Program-made: the position numbers and the translations under genes
DNA from: Bacteroides uniformis
GTDB lineage: Bacteria; Bacteroidota; Bacteroidia; Bacteroidales; Bacteroidaceae
Reading direction: 5' to 3'
DNA length: 64,000 nucleotides
Assembly: GCF_025147485.1 (NCBI RefSeq)
Contig: NZ_CP102263.1
Coordinates: forward strand, 1,811,501 to 1,875,500
Shown here: one piece after another, positions 18,551-27,592 of the stretch
Numbering within the stretch: position 1 is the first letter of the stretch
How the letters are laid out: the number at the start of each line of letters is the position of its first letter
Notes under the pieces: generated by a model
The model's database searches: none
What the model saw: only the letters and a program-made list of their open reading frames with translations
What the model was told of the DNA's origin: nothing

Positions 18551-19852
18551 ATGAAATATTATAGCACCAACAAACAAGCCCCCGAAGCCACTCTTGAAGA
18601 GGCCGTGGTAAAGGGGCTTGCCGCAGACAAGGGGCTTTTCATGCCCTTTACAATCAAAACTCTGCCACAAGAGTTTTACGATAGCATCGATACACTCAGC
18701 TTTCAGGAGATAGCCTATCGCGTGGCAGATGCTTTCTTTGGCGAGGATGTTCCTGCCGATACGCTGAAACAGATTGTTTATGACACACTCAGTTTCGATG
18801 TCCCTCTGGTCCGGGTGACAAAGAATATTTATTCGCTTGAGCTGTTCCATGGTCCGACGCTTGCCTTTAAGGATGTAGGCGGTCGCTTCATGGCGCGTTT
18901 GCTGGGATACTTTATCAAGAAAGAGGGCAAGAAGCAAGTCAATGTGCTTGTTGCTACCTCCGGTGATACGGGCAGTGCCGTTGCCAATGGTTTCCTCGGT
19001 GTGGAAGGCATACACGTCTATGTGCTCTACCCGAAGGGAAAAGTCAGTGAAATCCAGGAGAAACAGTTCACTACCTTAGGGCAGAATATCACGGCTATTG
19101 AGGTCGATGGTACGTTCGACGATTGCCAGGCTTTGGTTAAATCCGCTTTTATGGACCGCGAGCTCAACGAACATCTGCAACTGACCAGTGCCAATTCCAT
19201 CAACGTGGCGCGTTTCTTGCCGCAGGCATTCTATTACTTTTATGCCTATGCTCAACTGAAACGTGCCGGCAAGGGAGGCAATGCCGTCGTGTGTGTACCC
19301 AGCGGTAACTTCGGTAACATCACTGCCGGCCTCTTCGGCAAGCGTATGGGACTGCCCGTGGAACGCTTTATCGCTTCCAACAACCGCAATGATATCTTCT
19401 TCCAATATTTGCAGACAGGTGTTTATACGCCGCGTCCCAGCATCGCTACCATTGCCAACGCGATGGATGTGGGCGACCCGAGTAACTTTGCCCGTGTACT
19501 CGACCTTTACGGAGGCAGCCATGCCGCCATCTCTGCCGAAATCAGCGGTGCCACTTATACCGACGAGCAGATTGCCGAAACCATGCGGGAAGTGTGGAAG
19601 AAGGACCATTACCTGCTCGACCCGCACGGAGCCTGCGGCTTCCGGGCCCTGGCCGAAGGACTGAAACCCGGCGAAACGGGCGTATTCTTGGAAACGGCCC
19701 ATCCGGCGAAGTTCAAGGATACAGTGGAGAAGATTATCGGTGAAGCCGTAGAAATACCTGCCAAGCTTCAGGCCTTTATGCGCGGCGAGAAGAAGAGCCT
19801 GCCAATGTCGAAGGACTTTGCGGACTTCAAGCAATATCTGATGCATGTATAA
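18551..19852 (+). CDS. thrC: Threonine synthase
   Basis: 433 residues. PLP-dependent fold type II: the Lys-bearing motif is FHGPTLAFKDVGGRFMA, and the phosphate-binding loop is ATSGDTGSAVANG. It converts O-phosphohomoserine to threonine and completes the operon thrA - ApgM-like - thrC. Start ATG 18551 lies 70 bp after the upstream stop, just beyond the hairpin repeat. Confidence 0.97.
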   Translation: MKYYSTNKQAPEATLEEAVVKGLAADKGLFMPFTIKTLPQEFYDSIDTLSFQEIAYRVADAFFGEDVPADTLKQIVYDTLSFDVPLVRVTKNIYSLELFHGPTLAFKDVGGRFMARLLGYFIKKEGKKQVNVLVATSGDTGSAVANGFLGVEGIHVYVLYPKGKVSEIQEKQFTTLGQNITAIEVDGTFDDCQALVKSAFMDRELNEHLQLTSANSINVARFLPQAFYYFYAYAQLKRAGKGGNAVVCVPSGNFGNITAGLFGKRMGLPVERFIASNNRNDIFFQYLQTGVYTPRPSIATIANAMDVGDPSNFARVLDLYGGSHAAISAEISGATYTDEQIAETMREVWKKDHYLLDPHGACGFRALAEGLKPGETGVFLETAHPAKFKDTVEKIIGEAVEIPAKLQAFMRGEKKSLPMSKDFADFKQYLMHV

Positions 19853-19911
19853 AGAATGGGACGTCAGTAAAGAAAAACACCGGATTACTTGACATTGCCT
19901 TTCGGATGTTG

Positions 19912-19988
19912 TATCTTTGTAACTGCAATCTTAGTTCAGATTCAATTTTAAATTAGCATAAAAGGAGAGGCATCGCTTCTCCTTTTTT
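19912..19988 (+). ncRNA. Candidate small RNA: promoter followed by terminator, no ORF
   Basis: TTG at 19889-19891 and TATCTTTG at 19912-19919 are 20 bp apart, a textbook Bacteroides promoter. About 35 nt past the expected start (near 19926) is a hairpin (arms 19960-19968 and 19978-19986) followed by a T-run. The transcript would be ~60 nt with no reading frame. It is unclear whether it is independent or a post-thrC processing product. Confidence 0.5.
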
Positions 19989-20092
19989 GTTGTGTTCTTC
20001 CGTCACTTCATTTGCCAAACCTTAGGGTCTACTCTCCTAAACCAGTGCTTTGCAGATTTAATCCTCCACTTCAGCAAGCGGAATGGTGGGCA

Positions 20093-20301
20093 TTTGCTTG
20101 GAAAATCCCGGCGGTTTTGACGAAAAGCTCGGATGTTTTTGACGAAAAGTCCGGATGTTTCGGATGAAAAGCTCCGAGCTTTCGGATGATATGTTCAGCG
20201 CTGACAGATGGTGTGTCGAGGATAAACGGATGATATGTTCGGGACGGATACATGGTTTGTTCCGGCTATATGAACGGACGATCATGCGTCTGTTCCGTTA
20301 A
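20093..20301. repeat. Degenerate 11/22-bp tandem array
   Basis: From 20115, eight consecutive 22-bp blocks alternate an 11-mer like TTCGGATGAAA with one like AGCTCGGATGT/TGTTCGGGACG. The first two blocks are nearly identical and later ones drift. A ninth, weaker block precedes them. The region between thrC and the toxin gene (19989-20337) otherwise shows no gene. Confidence 0.75.
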
Positions 20302-20337
20302 TCTTCCATAAATCTGCTCTTGACAAGATTGGCTGCT

Positions 20338-20661
20338 TTATTCTGTATCGGGTTCTTCCCGGATGATGTTTATCATGCTGCCCAACTTATGATGGTTGTT
20401 CCATAGCACAAGCACTTCAATCTTCCGGAGACTGTGCCGGTAAAGAAGCGTATAGTCGGGATGCGGAATGATGTACCGTATGTTCTCTGCTTCGGTGGGC
20501 TGTCCGATAAACGGATTCAGCGTGACACGGTACAATGCATTTTGGAACAAGGTGTACAGAGCCCCGCCACACCGTTTGTTGCCATCTCTTTCTTGCGAGG
20601 AAATCAGCAGGTCCTTCAGAGCTTCTTTGGCAAGTGGCGACCAGATTATTTGTTTAGCCAT
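20338..20661 (-). CDS. RelE/ParE-family toxin
   Basis: 107 residues, typical for the family. MAKQIIWSPLAKEALKDLL, then NPFIGQPTE and RYIIPHPDYTLLYR are characteristic ParE/RelE elements (helical hairpin followed by a beta sheet). The start overlaps the end of the upstream antitoxin gene by 16 bp. Whether it targets gyrase (ParE) or ribosomes (RelE) cannot be decided here. Confidence 0.82.
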   Translation of the reverse strand: MAKQIIWSPLAKEALKDLLISSQERDGNKRCGGALYTLFQNALYRVTLNPFIGQPTEAENIRYIIPHPDYTLLYRHSLRKIEVLVLWNNHHKLGSMINIIREEPDTE

Positions 20662-20813
20662 GCTTCCACCTCCTTACTGATTGTGACATCCTCTTGTCCT
20701 TCTCCCTCATCCAGTTGCCGGCAGGCTTTCTTAAGGTCATGGCGTAGCCGGGTGGAGAATGCGAGGACTTGCTTTGTTTGCTGGGACGATTGCTCTTCTT
20801 TAACTTTTGCCAT
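20646..20813 (-). CDS. Antitoxin partner of the RelE/ParE toxin
   Basis: 55 residues from the ATG at 20813 (MAKVKEEQSSQQTKQ). Small and charged, ending EVEAWLNK. It overlaps the toxin start by 16 bp, the usual order antitoxin-toxin. A long open frame reading through it from the right is an antisense artefact of the EamA and thiamine genes. Confidence 0.75.
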   Translation of the reverse strand: MAKVKEEQSSQQTKQVLAFSTRLRHDLKKACRQLDEGEGQEDVTISKEVEAWLNK

Positions 20814-20882
20814 AACGTTATCTCCTTTTTCCTTAAAACATTTCAAAGTAATGAATTGTTTGAGGGGAAAAATACGAAGCTG

Positions 20883-21791
20883 ATGAAAGATAAGAAACTG
20901 GAAGCCAATCTCAGTATGGTTGCATCGCGCGTCATGGCGGGGTTGAATATGAATGGATTGAAATTTCTGCTCCCTTTGTGGCTGGGTGCATTGACAGGTG
21001 TCACGGTGCGTTGTGTCTTTGCTGCCGTGGCATTTTGGATAACAAGCTGGTTTGTAAAGGAGGCACCGGTCACAAGGCGGCAGCGGATAGGGCTGTTCTG
21101 TCTGGGAGCTTTCGGACTCTACGGGTTCATGTTCTGCTATCTGCTGGGCATCAGTAAGACGACTCCGGTTTCCAGTGCCATCTTCAACTCCATGCAGCCC
21201 ATTTGGGTCTTTCTGATATCTGTCTTTTTCCTGCACGAAAAGGCTACGCTGATGAAGATAATCGGCATAGCGCTGGGTTTTGGCGGTGCGTTGTTGTGCA
21301 TCCTTACGCAAGGCAGTGATGACCTGGCGCACGATGCGTTTACGGGCAACATGCTCTGCATGGTGAGCTCGCTGGTCTTTGCCGTTTACCTGATTGTGAG
21401 CAAGAAACTGCTGGAAGAGGTCGGGGTAGTGACGATGATGAAGTACATCTTTGGCGGTGCGGCAGTAACGGGATTGATTGTGTCGTCCATTATAGGCTGG
21501 GATGCACCCTTGCTTACGGATGCCTTGCATGGGAAGTGGCACTGGGTGCCGTGGGCGGTGTTGGCGTTTGTGCTGGTTTTCCCTACTTACCTCAGTTACT
21601 TTCTGGTTCCGGTGGGCTTGAAGTATCTCAAGACGACGGTTGTAGCCATGTACAGCTATCTGATACTGGTGGTGACTACCGTTGTTTCCCTCACCTTGGG
21701 GCAAGACCGTTTCAGTTGGACGCAAGCCGCTGCCATTGCCATGATTTGTATCAGCGTGTACTTTGTTGAAGTGGCGGAAGCGAAGAAGTAG
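20883..21791 (+). CDS. EamA/DMT-family transporter
   Basis: 302 residues from the ATG at 20883 (MKDKKLEANLSMV). About ten transmembrane helices in two EamA repeats: the first contains LPLWLGALTGVTVRC and TPVSSAIFNSMQPIWVF, the second LKYLKTTVVAMYSYLILV. Members export metabolites or drugs; substrate unknown. Its 3' end overlaps the convergent thiamine pyrophosphokinase gene by 41 bp. Confidence 0.88.
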   Translation: MKDKKLEANLSMVASRVMAGLNMNGLKFLLPLWLGALTGVTVRCVFAAVAFWITSWFVKEAPVTRRQRIGLFCLGAFGLYGFMFCYLLGISKTTPVSSAIFNSMQPIWVFLISVFFLHEKATLMKIIGIALGFGGALLCILTQGSDDLAHDAFTGNMLCMVSSLVFAVYLIVSKKLLEEVGVVTMMKYIFGGAAVTGLIVSSIIGWDAPLLTDALHGKWHWVPWAVLAFVLVFPTYLSYFLVPVGLKYLKTTVVAMYSYLILVVTTVVSLTLGQDRFSWTQAAAIAMICISVYFVEVAEAKK

Positions 21792-22428
21792 TGACGAATA
21801 CCAGGTATTCCCCTTCCGCCTCGATGGTGAATTCTGTACTGGTGCATTCGTTGAGTGTGCCTTGCCACCAGTTGGTGAAATCGCTGAGGGGATAGACCAG
21901 TCCTTTGCCATGCAGACCGTGTGCAGTGAAGTTGATGATGGATACTTGCTGTCCGGGATGGCTTGGGAAGGTGCGGGTACCCCGGCAGGGGATGAAGATG
22001 CCGTAATCGGTATAGGTACGTACATCGGCTCCGGCACGGAGATAGTCGATGAGCAGGCTGATATTTCCCAGTGTATGGTCTTCACGTTTGCCCGTGGCAC
22101 CGATGATGGCGATACGGCGTTTGCCTTTCGCCAGCAGGAAGTTGACGGCTTTAGTCTGGTCGTTGGTCTCCTGGTCGCTGATACGGTGTAGGATATGTCC
22201 GAACTTCCGGCGGTTTTCATCACTGAGGGAGTCACCGTCGCCGATGATTACGTCGGGAGTATGGCCCCGGCGGATGTATTCGTCCGCTCCGCCGTCGCAA
22301 CAAACCACGTAAGGCGCTTCCGCCAATATCTTTAAAGGTAGGGGACTTGCAGGATATTCCCCATTCGCCAAAACTACGGCATCAATAGTTAATAATTGCT
22401 CGTTGCTCGTTGATAGTTCGTCTTTCAT
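21751..22428 (-). CDS. tnr3: Thiamine pyrophosphokinase
   Basis: 225 residues. Motifs: VCCDGGADEYIRRG, DVIIGDGDSLSDE, and DQETNDQTKAVNFL with the catalytic acidic cluster. A C-terminal thiamine-binding half carries TLGNISLLIDYL. It phosphorylates thiamine to TPP. Last gene of the thiamine operon, 7 bp after pnuT. The first ~12 residues (DELSTSNEQLLT) come from a short repetitive sequence and may be dispensable. Confidence 0.9.
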   Translation of the reverse strand: MKDELSTSNEQLLTIDAVVLANGEYPASPLPLKILAEAPYVVCCDGGADEYIRRGHTPDVIIGDGDSLSDENRRKFGHILHRISDQETNDQTKAVNFLLAKGKRRIAIIGATGKREDHTLGNISLLIDYLRAGADVRTYTDYGIFIPCRGTRTFPSHPGQQVSIINFTAHGLHGKGLVYPLSDFTNWWQGTLNECTSTEFTIEAEGEYLVFVTTSSLPPLQQSTR

Positions 22429-22435
22429 GTCTTTC

Positions 22436-23086
22436 TTAATCCCTAATCTCTAATCCTTCATCCTTGTTCATCATTTTCCTCCATTTGAAGTAGCCAAAGA
22501 TAGCTATAATTGTGTAAAGGGCATATAGTCCGGCTGTAAAATCAAGTCCTTTGTAGATGTACAGTCCGGCGCTAACGGCATCTACCGCAATCCATGCCCA
22601 CCATTGCTCTACATATTTCCGTGCCAGCATCCACATGCCGGCTATGCTCAGTGCGGTGGTGAAGGAGTCCAACCAGGGCACATTGCTGTCCGTGAAGTTT
22701 ATCAATATCCAGGCAATGCCAAGCAGAGCGGCGATGAATACGGCGGTAAGCGGCAGCAAGTAGCGCGCCGGCATATGGGTGATAGGAAGTTCCAGTTTTT
22801 GTTCTTCTGTTCTTGTGTCCTCTCCTTTCTGTCCTGCACCTTTCCGCCGCAAGATAGTCCGGCGCAGAAATGCTCCGTACTTCCACATCATCCAGCCGTA
22901 GATGGCAGCACCCAGATAATAGATGTTGATGCCGAAATCTGCATACAACCCCGCATCATAGTAGACAAAAATATAGACGGCAGGCATAATGATGCCCGCT
23001 ATCCAAAGATAAATGCTTGCCCGGTACTCCAACCAGAGATAGAGAATCCCGACCACAGTGCCTATAATCTCAAGAATATGTTCCAT
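22436..23086 (-). CDS. pnuT: PnuC-family thiamine transporter (PnuT)
   Basis: 216 residues with seven predicted helices and the PnuC tail motif WAWIAVDAVSAGLYIYKG. PnuC-type carriers facilitate diffusion of vitamins that are then trapped by phosphorylation. Here the partner is thiamine pyrophosphokinase, and a TPP riboswitch controls the operon, so thiamine is the likely substrate. The start ATG overlaps the stop of the receptor gene (TGATG). Confidence 0.9.
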   Translation of the reverse strand: MEHILEIIGTVVGILYLWLEYRASIYLWIAGIIMPAVYIFVYYDAGLYADFGINIYYLGAAIYGWMMWKYGAFLRRTILRRKGAGQKGEDTRTEEQKLELPITHMPARYLLPLTAVFIAALLGIAWILINFTDSNVPWLDSFTTALSIAGMWMLARKYVEQWWAWIAVDAVSAGLYIYKGLDFTAGLYALYTIIAIFGYFKWRKMMNKDEGLEIRD

Positions 23087-25398
23087 CAGAAATTGATTGC
23101 TATATGTCCCAATACATTCGTTCCCGCCTGGGCAGCGTAGCCGGCATAGTTGTAACGGACTTTTCCTCCGTTATCGTCGAGATAGTATCCGCTGCCTGCG
23201 TATCCGTTATTCTCGTATTCTTCATTGAACAGATTATAGATAGTGCACCCTATGGTTATCGACTTTACTTTAGGCAACTTGAAGGTATAGGACAGATTCA
23301 GGTTGCTTACGAAATAAGCATCCAGCGTGCACTCCTCTTGCTTGGCGTTACTCATGTATTGCTTGCTGATATATTGTGACTGTAACGAGGCTTCGAATCC
23401 CTTGAACGTATAGCCGAAGCGGTTGTTCAGTATGAAGTCGGGAGAGAATGCGATGGGGGTATCTCCGTGTTCGATGACCCATGCTTCCGACCCTGCCTCC
23501 TCGTTTTCAAAAAGTGTCTCGGTAAAGTTCTGCACACGGTTCTTGCTGAGTGTGGCATTGATATCCCATTGGAAGCCGCAGTCCAGTTTGATGCCAGCCA
23601 TCAGTTCAATACCCGTACGGTAGCTGTCGGGCACGTTGCTGGCCATGGCTTCGCCTATCTCGTTCAGCTCTCCCGTCAGTACCAGCTGGTCTTTATAGTC
23701 CATATAGTAGAAGTTGGCACCCGCATGGAGCCATGAGTTGGCGAAGGTATATCCCAGTTCGTAGTCGAACAAGCGCTCAGCCTTGGGATGTTCGGTGAAG
23801 TAGCCGTCGGTGTAGTTGTTGCGCGTAGGCTCTTTATGGGCTACGCTGAACGAACCGTATAGGCGGTGGTTGCGGTCGATTTGCCAGGACAGTCCGGCTT
23901 TCGGGTTGAAGAAGTCGAAGTCTTCGTCAATGTCCAATTTTTGCATTCCCGGAGTGGTGGCAGTCCAGTTGTACTTGTCGTTCAGTCCGTTTATCTTGTA
24001 GTTGATGTGGCGGTATTGCAGGTCGAGGTAGGCGCTGAGGCCGCTTACCAGTTCATAATTGGCTTTCAGATAAATATTTCCGTCGTTCTTTGTGGCGTTG
24101 TTGCGGTAGTAGTCGTGGTCGGGGTTCAGTTCGCCGATATAGTTCTTTACCCAAAGCACTTTTCCGAAGTGGTCGCCGTCATAGCGGTTCAGTGCACCGC
24201 CTAGCGAGGCATGCAGACGGTCGGCTTTGTAGCTTACGGAGAAGATTCCGCCGCCAAACCAGTTGTCCATTGCCTTCTTGCGGATAAGGTCGCTTACTTC
24301 TATCTTGCCGCCGTTGTATTCGAAAGGCGACATGCCGTACTCTGCCAACGAGCGTTCGCCTTTATATTCCTGGTAGTACCCGTCGCCTTTGGTGTAGTGC
24401 AGGCCGATATTCAGATTCCATTGCGAGGTGAAATTGTGGTTGAACAGCAACTGGTAATTCTTCTGCGTATAGTTGTCGGTCTGGTCGTCATAGAAATGCA
24501 GTGCACCTCCTTCGTCCGTGAGGTAATGCTTCTCGCCGTTGTCGTCTTTATAATATTCTTTGCTGTATACATGGCCGTCCCGGTCGGTGGCGTACATGAA
24601 TCCGCAGGAATTGTAACGCCGTCCGTAACGTTCCATCTCCTCCTTGCTGGCATAGTTCCATGCGTGGTAAGTGCGCTCTTTGCCGGCAAAGGTTATCAGT
24701 TTGACGGAGGTATTGTCATTGTAGTATCCTCCTTGCAGATAATAGGAGTTCAGTCCCACAGACGCCCGGTCTATATACCCGTCCGTACTGATGTTGGAGA
24801 GCCGCGCATCGAACGACCAATGATTGTTGATGAGTCCCGTTCCCACTTTCACCGTCTCCTTGTGCGTATGGAAGGAGCCGTAGGAACCGTTGAATTCTGC
24901 ATAGGGTTTCATGGAGAAATCACCCGTCTGCATGTTGATGCTGGCACCGAAAGCTCCTGCACCGTTCGTTGAGGTACCTGCTCCGCGCTGTACCTGCATA
25001 TCCTTGACGGAGGAGGCGAAGTCCGGCAGGTTGACCCAGAATACCGTGTGACTCTCCGCGTCGTTGATGGGAATACCGTTGGCGGTGACGTTGATGCGTG
25101 TGCCGTCTGTTCCACGGACTCTCAGCGTGGTGTAACCCACCCCGGCACCGGCATCGCTGGTAGTAATGGCGGAGGGTGTCATGCTCAACAGATACGGCAG
25201 GTCTTGTCCGAAATTCTGTTTTTTCAGTTGTTCTTTGCCTATATTGGTGAATGCCACCGGTGTGCTGTTTGTGGCACGTGTGGAGATGACTTCCACTTCC
25301 TGCAGGTTTATCACCCGCAGACTGTCTTGCTCTTGTGTCTGCGCACAGACACCCAGTGCTGCCATAAGGAGGCAGGTCGCCATTGCATGTCTCTTCAT
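23086..25398 (-). CDS. TonB-dependent receptor for thiamine
   Basis: 770 residues from the ATG at 25398 (MKRHAMATCLLMAALGVCAQ signal peptide). TonB box region VEVISTRAT, then the plug (TTLRVRGTDGTRINVTANGIPIN; VQRGAGTSTNGAGAFG) and a barrel ending in GHIAINF. The assignment to thiamine rests on the upstream TPP riboswitch and the co-transcribed pnuT and thiamine pyrophosphokinase genes. This matches the Bacteroides OMPthi-pnuT-tnr3 operon. Confidence 0.92.
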   Translation of the reverse strand: MKRHAMATCLLMAALGVCAQTQEQDSLRVINLQEVEVISTRATNSTPVAFTNIGKEQLKKQNFGQDLPYLLSMTPSAITTSDAGAGVGYTTLRVRGTDGTRINVTANGIPINDAESHTVFWVNLPDFASSVKDMQVQRGAGTSTNGAGAFGASINMQTGDFSMKPYAEFNGSYGSFHTHKETVKVGTGLINNHWSFDARLSNISTDGYIDRASVGLNSYYLQGGYYNDNTSVKLITFAGKERTYHAWNYASKEEMERYGRRYNSCGFMYATDRDGHVYSKEYYKDDNGEKHYLTDEGGALHFYDDQTDNYTQKNYQLLFNHNFTSQWNLNIGLHYTKGDGYYQEYKGERSLAEYGMSPFEYNGGKIEVSDLIRKKAMDNWFGGGIFSVSYKADRLHASLGGALNRYDGDHFGKVLWVKNYIGELNPDHDYYRNNATKNDGNIYLKANYELVSGLSAYLDLQYRHINYKINGLNDKYNWTATTPGMQKLDIDEDFDFFNPKAGLSWQIDRNHRLYGSFSVAHKEPTRNNYTDGYFTEHPKAERLFDYELGYTFANSWLHAGANFYYMDYKDQLVLTGELNEIGEAMASNVPDSYRTGIELMAGIKLDCGFQWDINATLSKNRVQNFTETLFENEEAGSEAWVIEHGDTPIAFSPDFILNNRFGYTFKGFEASLQSQYISKQYMSNAKQEECTLDAYFVSNLNLSYTFKLPKVKSITIGCTIYNLFNEEYENNGYAGSGYYLDDNGGKVRYNYAGYAAQAGTNVLGHIAINF

Positions 25399-25444
25399 TT
25401 GCAATTGTTTCGTTTAGATGAATACAGAAAAGGGGAACTTTTCT

Positions 25445-25522
25445 TCTTTTCCCTCCGCCAGCATTACCCGGATCAGGTTAATGGGTATGATCTCAGCCCG
25501 TCGTATTAGGGCACCCCTTAGT
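25445..25522 (-). promoter_or_regulatory. TPP riboswitch (THI element)
   Basis: On the minus strand: GGGGTGCCC, then GGGCTGAGATCATACCC, ACCTGATCCGGGTAATGCTG and GGCGGAGGGA. These are the conserved pyrimidine-sensor core (CTGAGA) and the pyrophosphate arm of the TPP riboswitch. It lies ~50 nt upstream of the receptor start and would repress the operon when TPP is plentiful. Confidence 0.95.
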
Positions 25523-25534
25523 TGAAATCGGGAG

Positions 25535-25542
25535 CAAAGGTA
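25535..25542 (-). promoter_or_regulatory. -7 element of the thiamine operon
   Basis: TACCTTTG on the minus strand (TAnnTTTG) directly upstream of the riboswitch; a TTG-containing -33 region lies ~20 bp further upstream. Confidence 0.65.
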
Positions 25543-25633
25543 GGAGTTTTCGTCGAAAGTGGCAAGTTAAGTGAACGAAAGTCAGAGTTATTTGTTAATT
25601 TTGCAGCATTAATTTTAAAAAAAGAGTATAGTT

Positions 25634-26503
25634 ATGTTATTATCTTTATTCATGGCAGCCTTTGCTGCCCAAGTTGCTGACGACGGTTTCAGCAAACTGC
25701 AGATATTCCTTCAGCAATTGATAGATTGGGGCGTAAATGCCGGTGGACGTATTATCGGAGCCATCATCATCTTTGTGGTAGGACGGTTCCTGATTTCCCT
25801 TCTTCGGAAAATGCTGGCGAGGTTATTGGCAAAAAGACATGTGGATGCCAGTATCCAGAGCTTCGTGAAAAGTTTAGTCAATATCTTGCTGACCATTCTG
25901 CTGATTATTGCCGTTATCGGCAAATTGGGAGTGGAAACCACTTCTTTTGCAGCTTTGTTGGCATCTGCCGGTGTGGCTATCGGTATGGCACTTTCCGGAA
26001 ACTTGCAGAATTTTGCGGGTGGACTGATTGTCTTGCTGTTCCGTCCTTTCAAGGTAGGTGACTGGATTGAAAGCCAGGGAGTGTCCGGAACGGTACGTGA
26101 GATTCAAATCTTCCATACGATTCTGACCACAGCCGACAATAAGGTAATCTATATACCTAACGGTGCGTTGAGCAGTGGTACAGTGACTAATTACAGCCGT
26201 GAGGATACGCGTCGTGTAGATTGGGTGATCGGTGTAGAATATGGTGAGAATTATGACAAGGTAGAGAGCACCGTGCGTCGTATCATCTCCGAAGACAGTC
26301 GTATCTTGAATACTCCCGAGCCGTTTGTGGCTCTTCATGCCCTGGATGCCAGCAGTGTGAATGTGGTGATTCGTGTTTGGGTGAAGAGCGGAGACTACTG
26401 GGGTGTTTATTTTGATATGAACAAGAAGATTTACTCCGTATTCAACGAGGAAGGTATCGACTTCCCATTCCCGCAGTTGACGGTGCATCAGGCGAAAGAC
26501 TGA
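25634..26503 (+). CDS. Small-conductance mechanosensitive channel (MscS family)
   Basis: 289 residues. Three N-terminal membrane helices, the third with the Gly/Ala-packed motif ASAGVAIGMALSGNLQNFAGG. Then the beta domain (LLFRPFKVGDWIE) and cytoplasmic vestibule. It releases solutes on hypo-osmotic shock. A TAATTTTG promoter element lies about 25599-25606. A 28-bp hairpin follows the gene. Confidence 0.93.
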   Translation: MLLSLFMAAFAAQVADDGFSKLQIFLQQLIDWGVNAGGRIIGAIIIFVVGRFLISLLRKMLARLLAKRHVDASIQSFVKSLVNILLTILLIIAVIGKLGVETTSFAALLASAGVAIGMALSGNLQNFAGGLIVLLFRPFKVGDWIESQGVSGTVREIQIFHTILTTADNKVIYIPNGALSSGTVTNYSREDTRRVDWVIGVEYGENYDKVESTVRRIISEDSRILNTPEPFVALHALDASSVNVVIRVWVKSGDYWGVYFDMNKKIYSVFNEEGIDFPFPQLTVHQAKD

Positions 26504-26542
26504 GTGGGCTACAAGTTTCAATTTATTAGCTATCAGCCACTA

Positions 26543-26607
26543 TAAGTTACGGGCTACAAGTTGTCCTGCAGTATGATAATGCAGGACAACTTGTAGCCCG
26601 TAACTTA
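26543..26607. terminator. 28-bp perfect hairpin, bidirectional terminator
   Basis: Arms 26543-26570 and 26580-26607 are perfectly complementary with a 9-nt loop, between convergent genes. Part of the arm (GGGCTACAAGTT) also occurs just upstream at about 26507. Confidence 0.75.
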
Positions 26608-26630
26608 ATAGTAGTCGGTAACTCCGTAGT

Positions 26631-26873
26631 TTATTTATAACTTAATTCTGCCTCTATTTCTTCGCAGACATCTTGTTCCAGGTTGAGCAGCTGATTGATT
26701 TCTTTTCGTTTTTCCAAATCCGTGAAATAGCTCTCCACTACTGCATAGATGTTGAAGCCGGTTGTGGAACCCGCAGCCAAATCCAATGACTCAACCATTT
26801 TCTCTACTGCTTGATGAATGCGTTTCTTACTGATAAAATGCAGTTCATTACTATGAATTAAGCTCTTTTCCAT
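26631..26873 (-). CDS. Small hypothetical protein (80 aa)
   Basis: MEKSLIHSNELHFISKKR start; about 80 mostly helical, acidic residues ending EEIEAELSYK. Convergent with MscS across the hairpin at 26543-26607. No recognised family; the ~130-bp gap to the next gene contains both its own upstream region and the promoter of the divergent gene. Coding status is plausible because of its length and composition but unproven. Confidence 0.55.
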   Translation of the reverse strand: MEKSLIHSNELHFISKKRIHQAVEKMVESLDLAAGSTTGFNIYAVVESYFTDLEKRKEINQLLNLEQDVCEEIEAELSYK

Positions 26874-26973
26874 GATATTTTCTGTTTTAGTTATTGTAGT
26901 TATAACATTCTATCAAGCAAGTAAGTTCATGTAGATTGAACAGATTTGACAGTCGGTCGAATGATATTTTTCC

Positions 26974-26981
26974 TATATTTG
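26974..26981 (+). promoter_or_regulatory. -7 element for the gene at 27002
   Basis: TATATTTG matches TAnnTTTG, ~20 bp upstream of the ATG. Confidence 0.55.
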
Positions 26982-27001
26982 CAAAAAATATAAACGCGGC
27001 A

Positions 27002-27544
27002 ATGAAAGAACTGTTTATAAAAATACTCCGTTTTCTGATGTTTGTACTGGTCGTAGCTTTGGGCTGCATCGGATATAACATCTATGAAGATACGTTGGCT
27101 GCTGTGTGGATACCCGTAGGGGTAGGACTTGTGGTGGCAGTCGTTACACTTCCTCTATATAAAAAATGGATATGGCTGACAACGATGGAGCAAAAGGCAG
27201 TGAATATATTGTGCCATGTGGTGTGCGTGGGTGTCATCAGTTGTTCGCTTTTTCTGGTAGGGAATTATCGGATGGCGGCTCCTGCTTCGACAAAGGAGGT
27301 GACGGTTACCGTACTTGAGAAGCTGATAAAAGAACATGAAAAGAGACGTAAAGTAGGCAAGCATCGTTATGTGTCGGACGGAGTACGTAAGGAATATTAC
27401 TTAAAGGTGGCTTTCGAGGATGGAGCGATAGAGACCTTGCATGTTTCCACAGCCACATACAACAAAGCACGAAAAGGCAAACCGAAAGTCCTGACTTTGC
27501 AGAAAGGAGGTTTCGGATTGCCGGTGATAACGAAGGGGCTATAG
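27002..27544 (+). CDS. Membrane protein of unknown function (180 aa)
   Basis: Starts MKELFIKILRFLMF. Three hydrophobic helices (about residues 5-25, 32-50 and 68-88), then a soluble C-terminal half of basic residues with beta-strand character (YYLKVAFEDGAIETLHVST). Not recognised. The start is chosen at the first Met after the promoter-like TATATTTG. Confidence 0.75.
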   Translation: MKELFIKILRFLMFVLVVALGCIGYNIYEDTLAAVWIPVGVGLVVAVVTLPLYKKWIWLTTMEQKAVNILCHVVCVGVISCSLFLVGNYRMAAPASTKEVTVTVLEKLIKEHEKRRKVGKHRYVSDGVRKEYYLKVAFEDGAIETLHVSTATYNKARKGKPKVLTLQKGGFGLPVITKGL

Positions 27545-27592
27545 TTTTCATCCCCCCATGCAAGACATCAGATGAGGAACTGAATGCTCTTC

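Noticed and set aside
20058..20285. 75-codon minus-strand open frame
   Set aside because: It merely translates the 22-bp tandem array, whose period is not a multiple of three, and no homology is apparent.
20646..22235. 529-codon minus-strand open frame
   Set aside because: It runs antisense to the EamA gene and out of frame over the thiamine pyrophosphokinase gene, and its residues are His/Gln/Arg-rich as in shadow frames. Only its last 55 codons, from the ATG at 20813, look like a real gene (the antitoxin).
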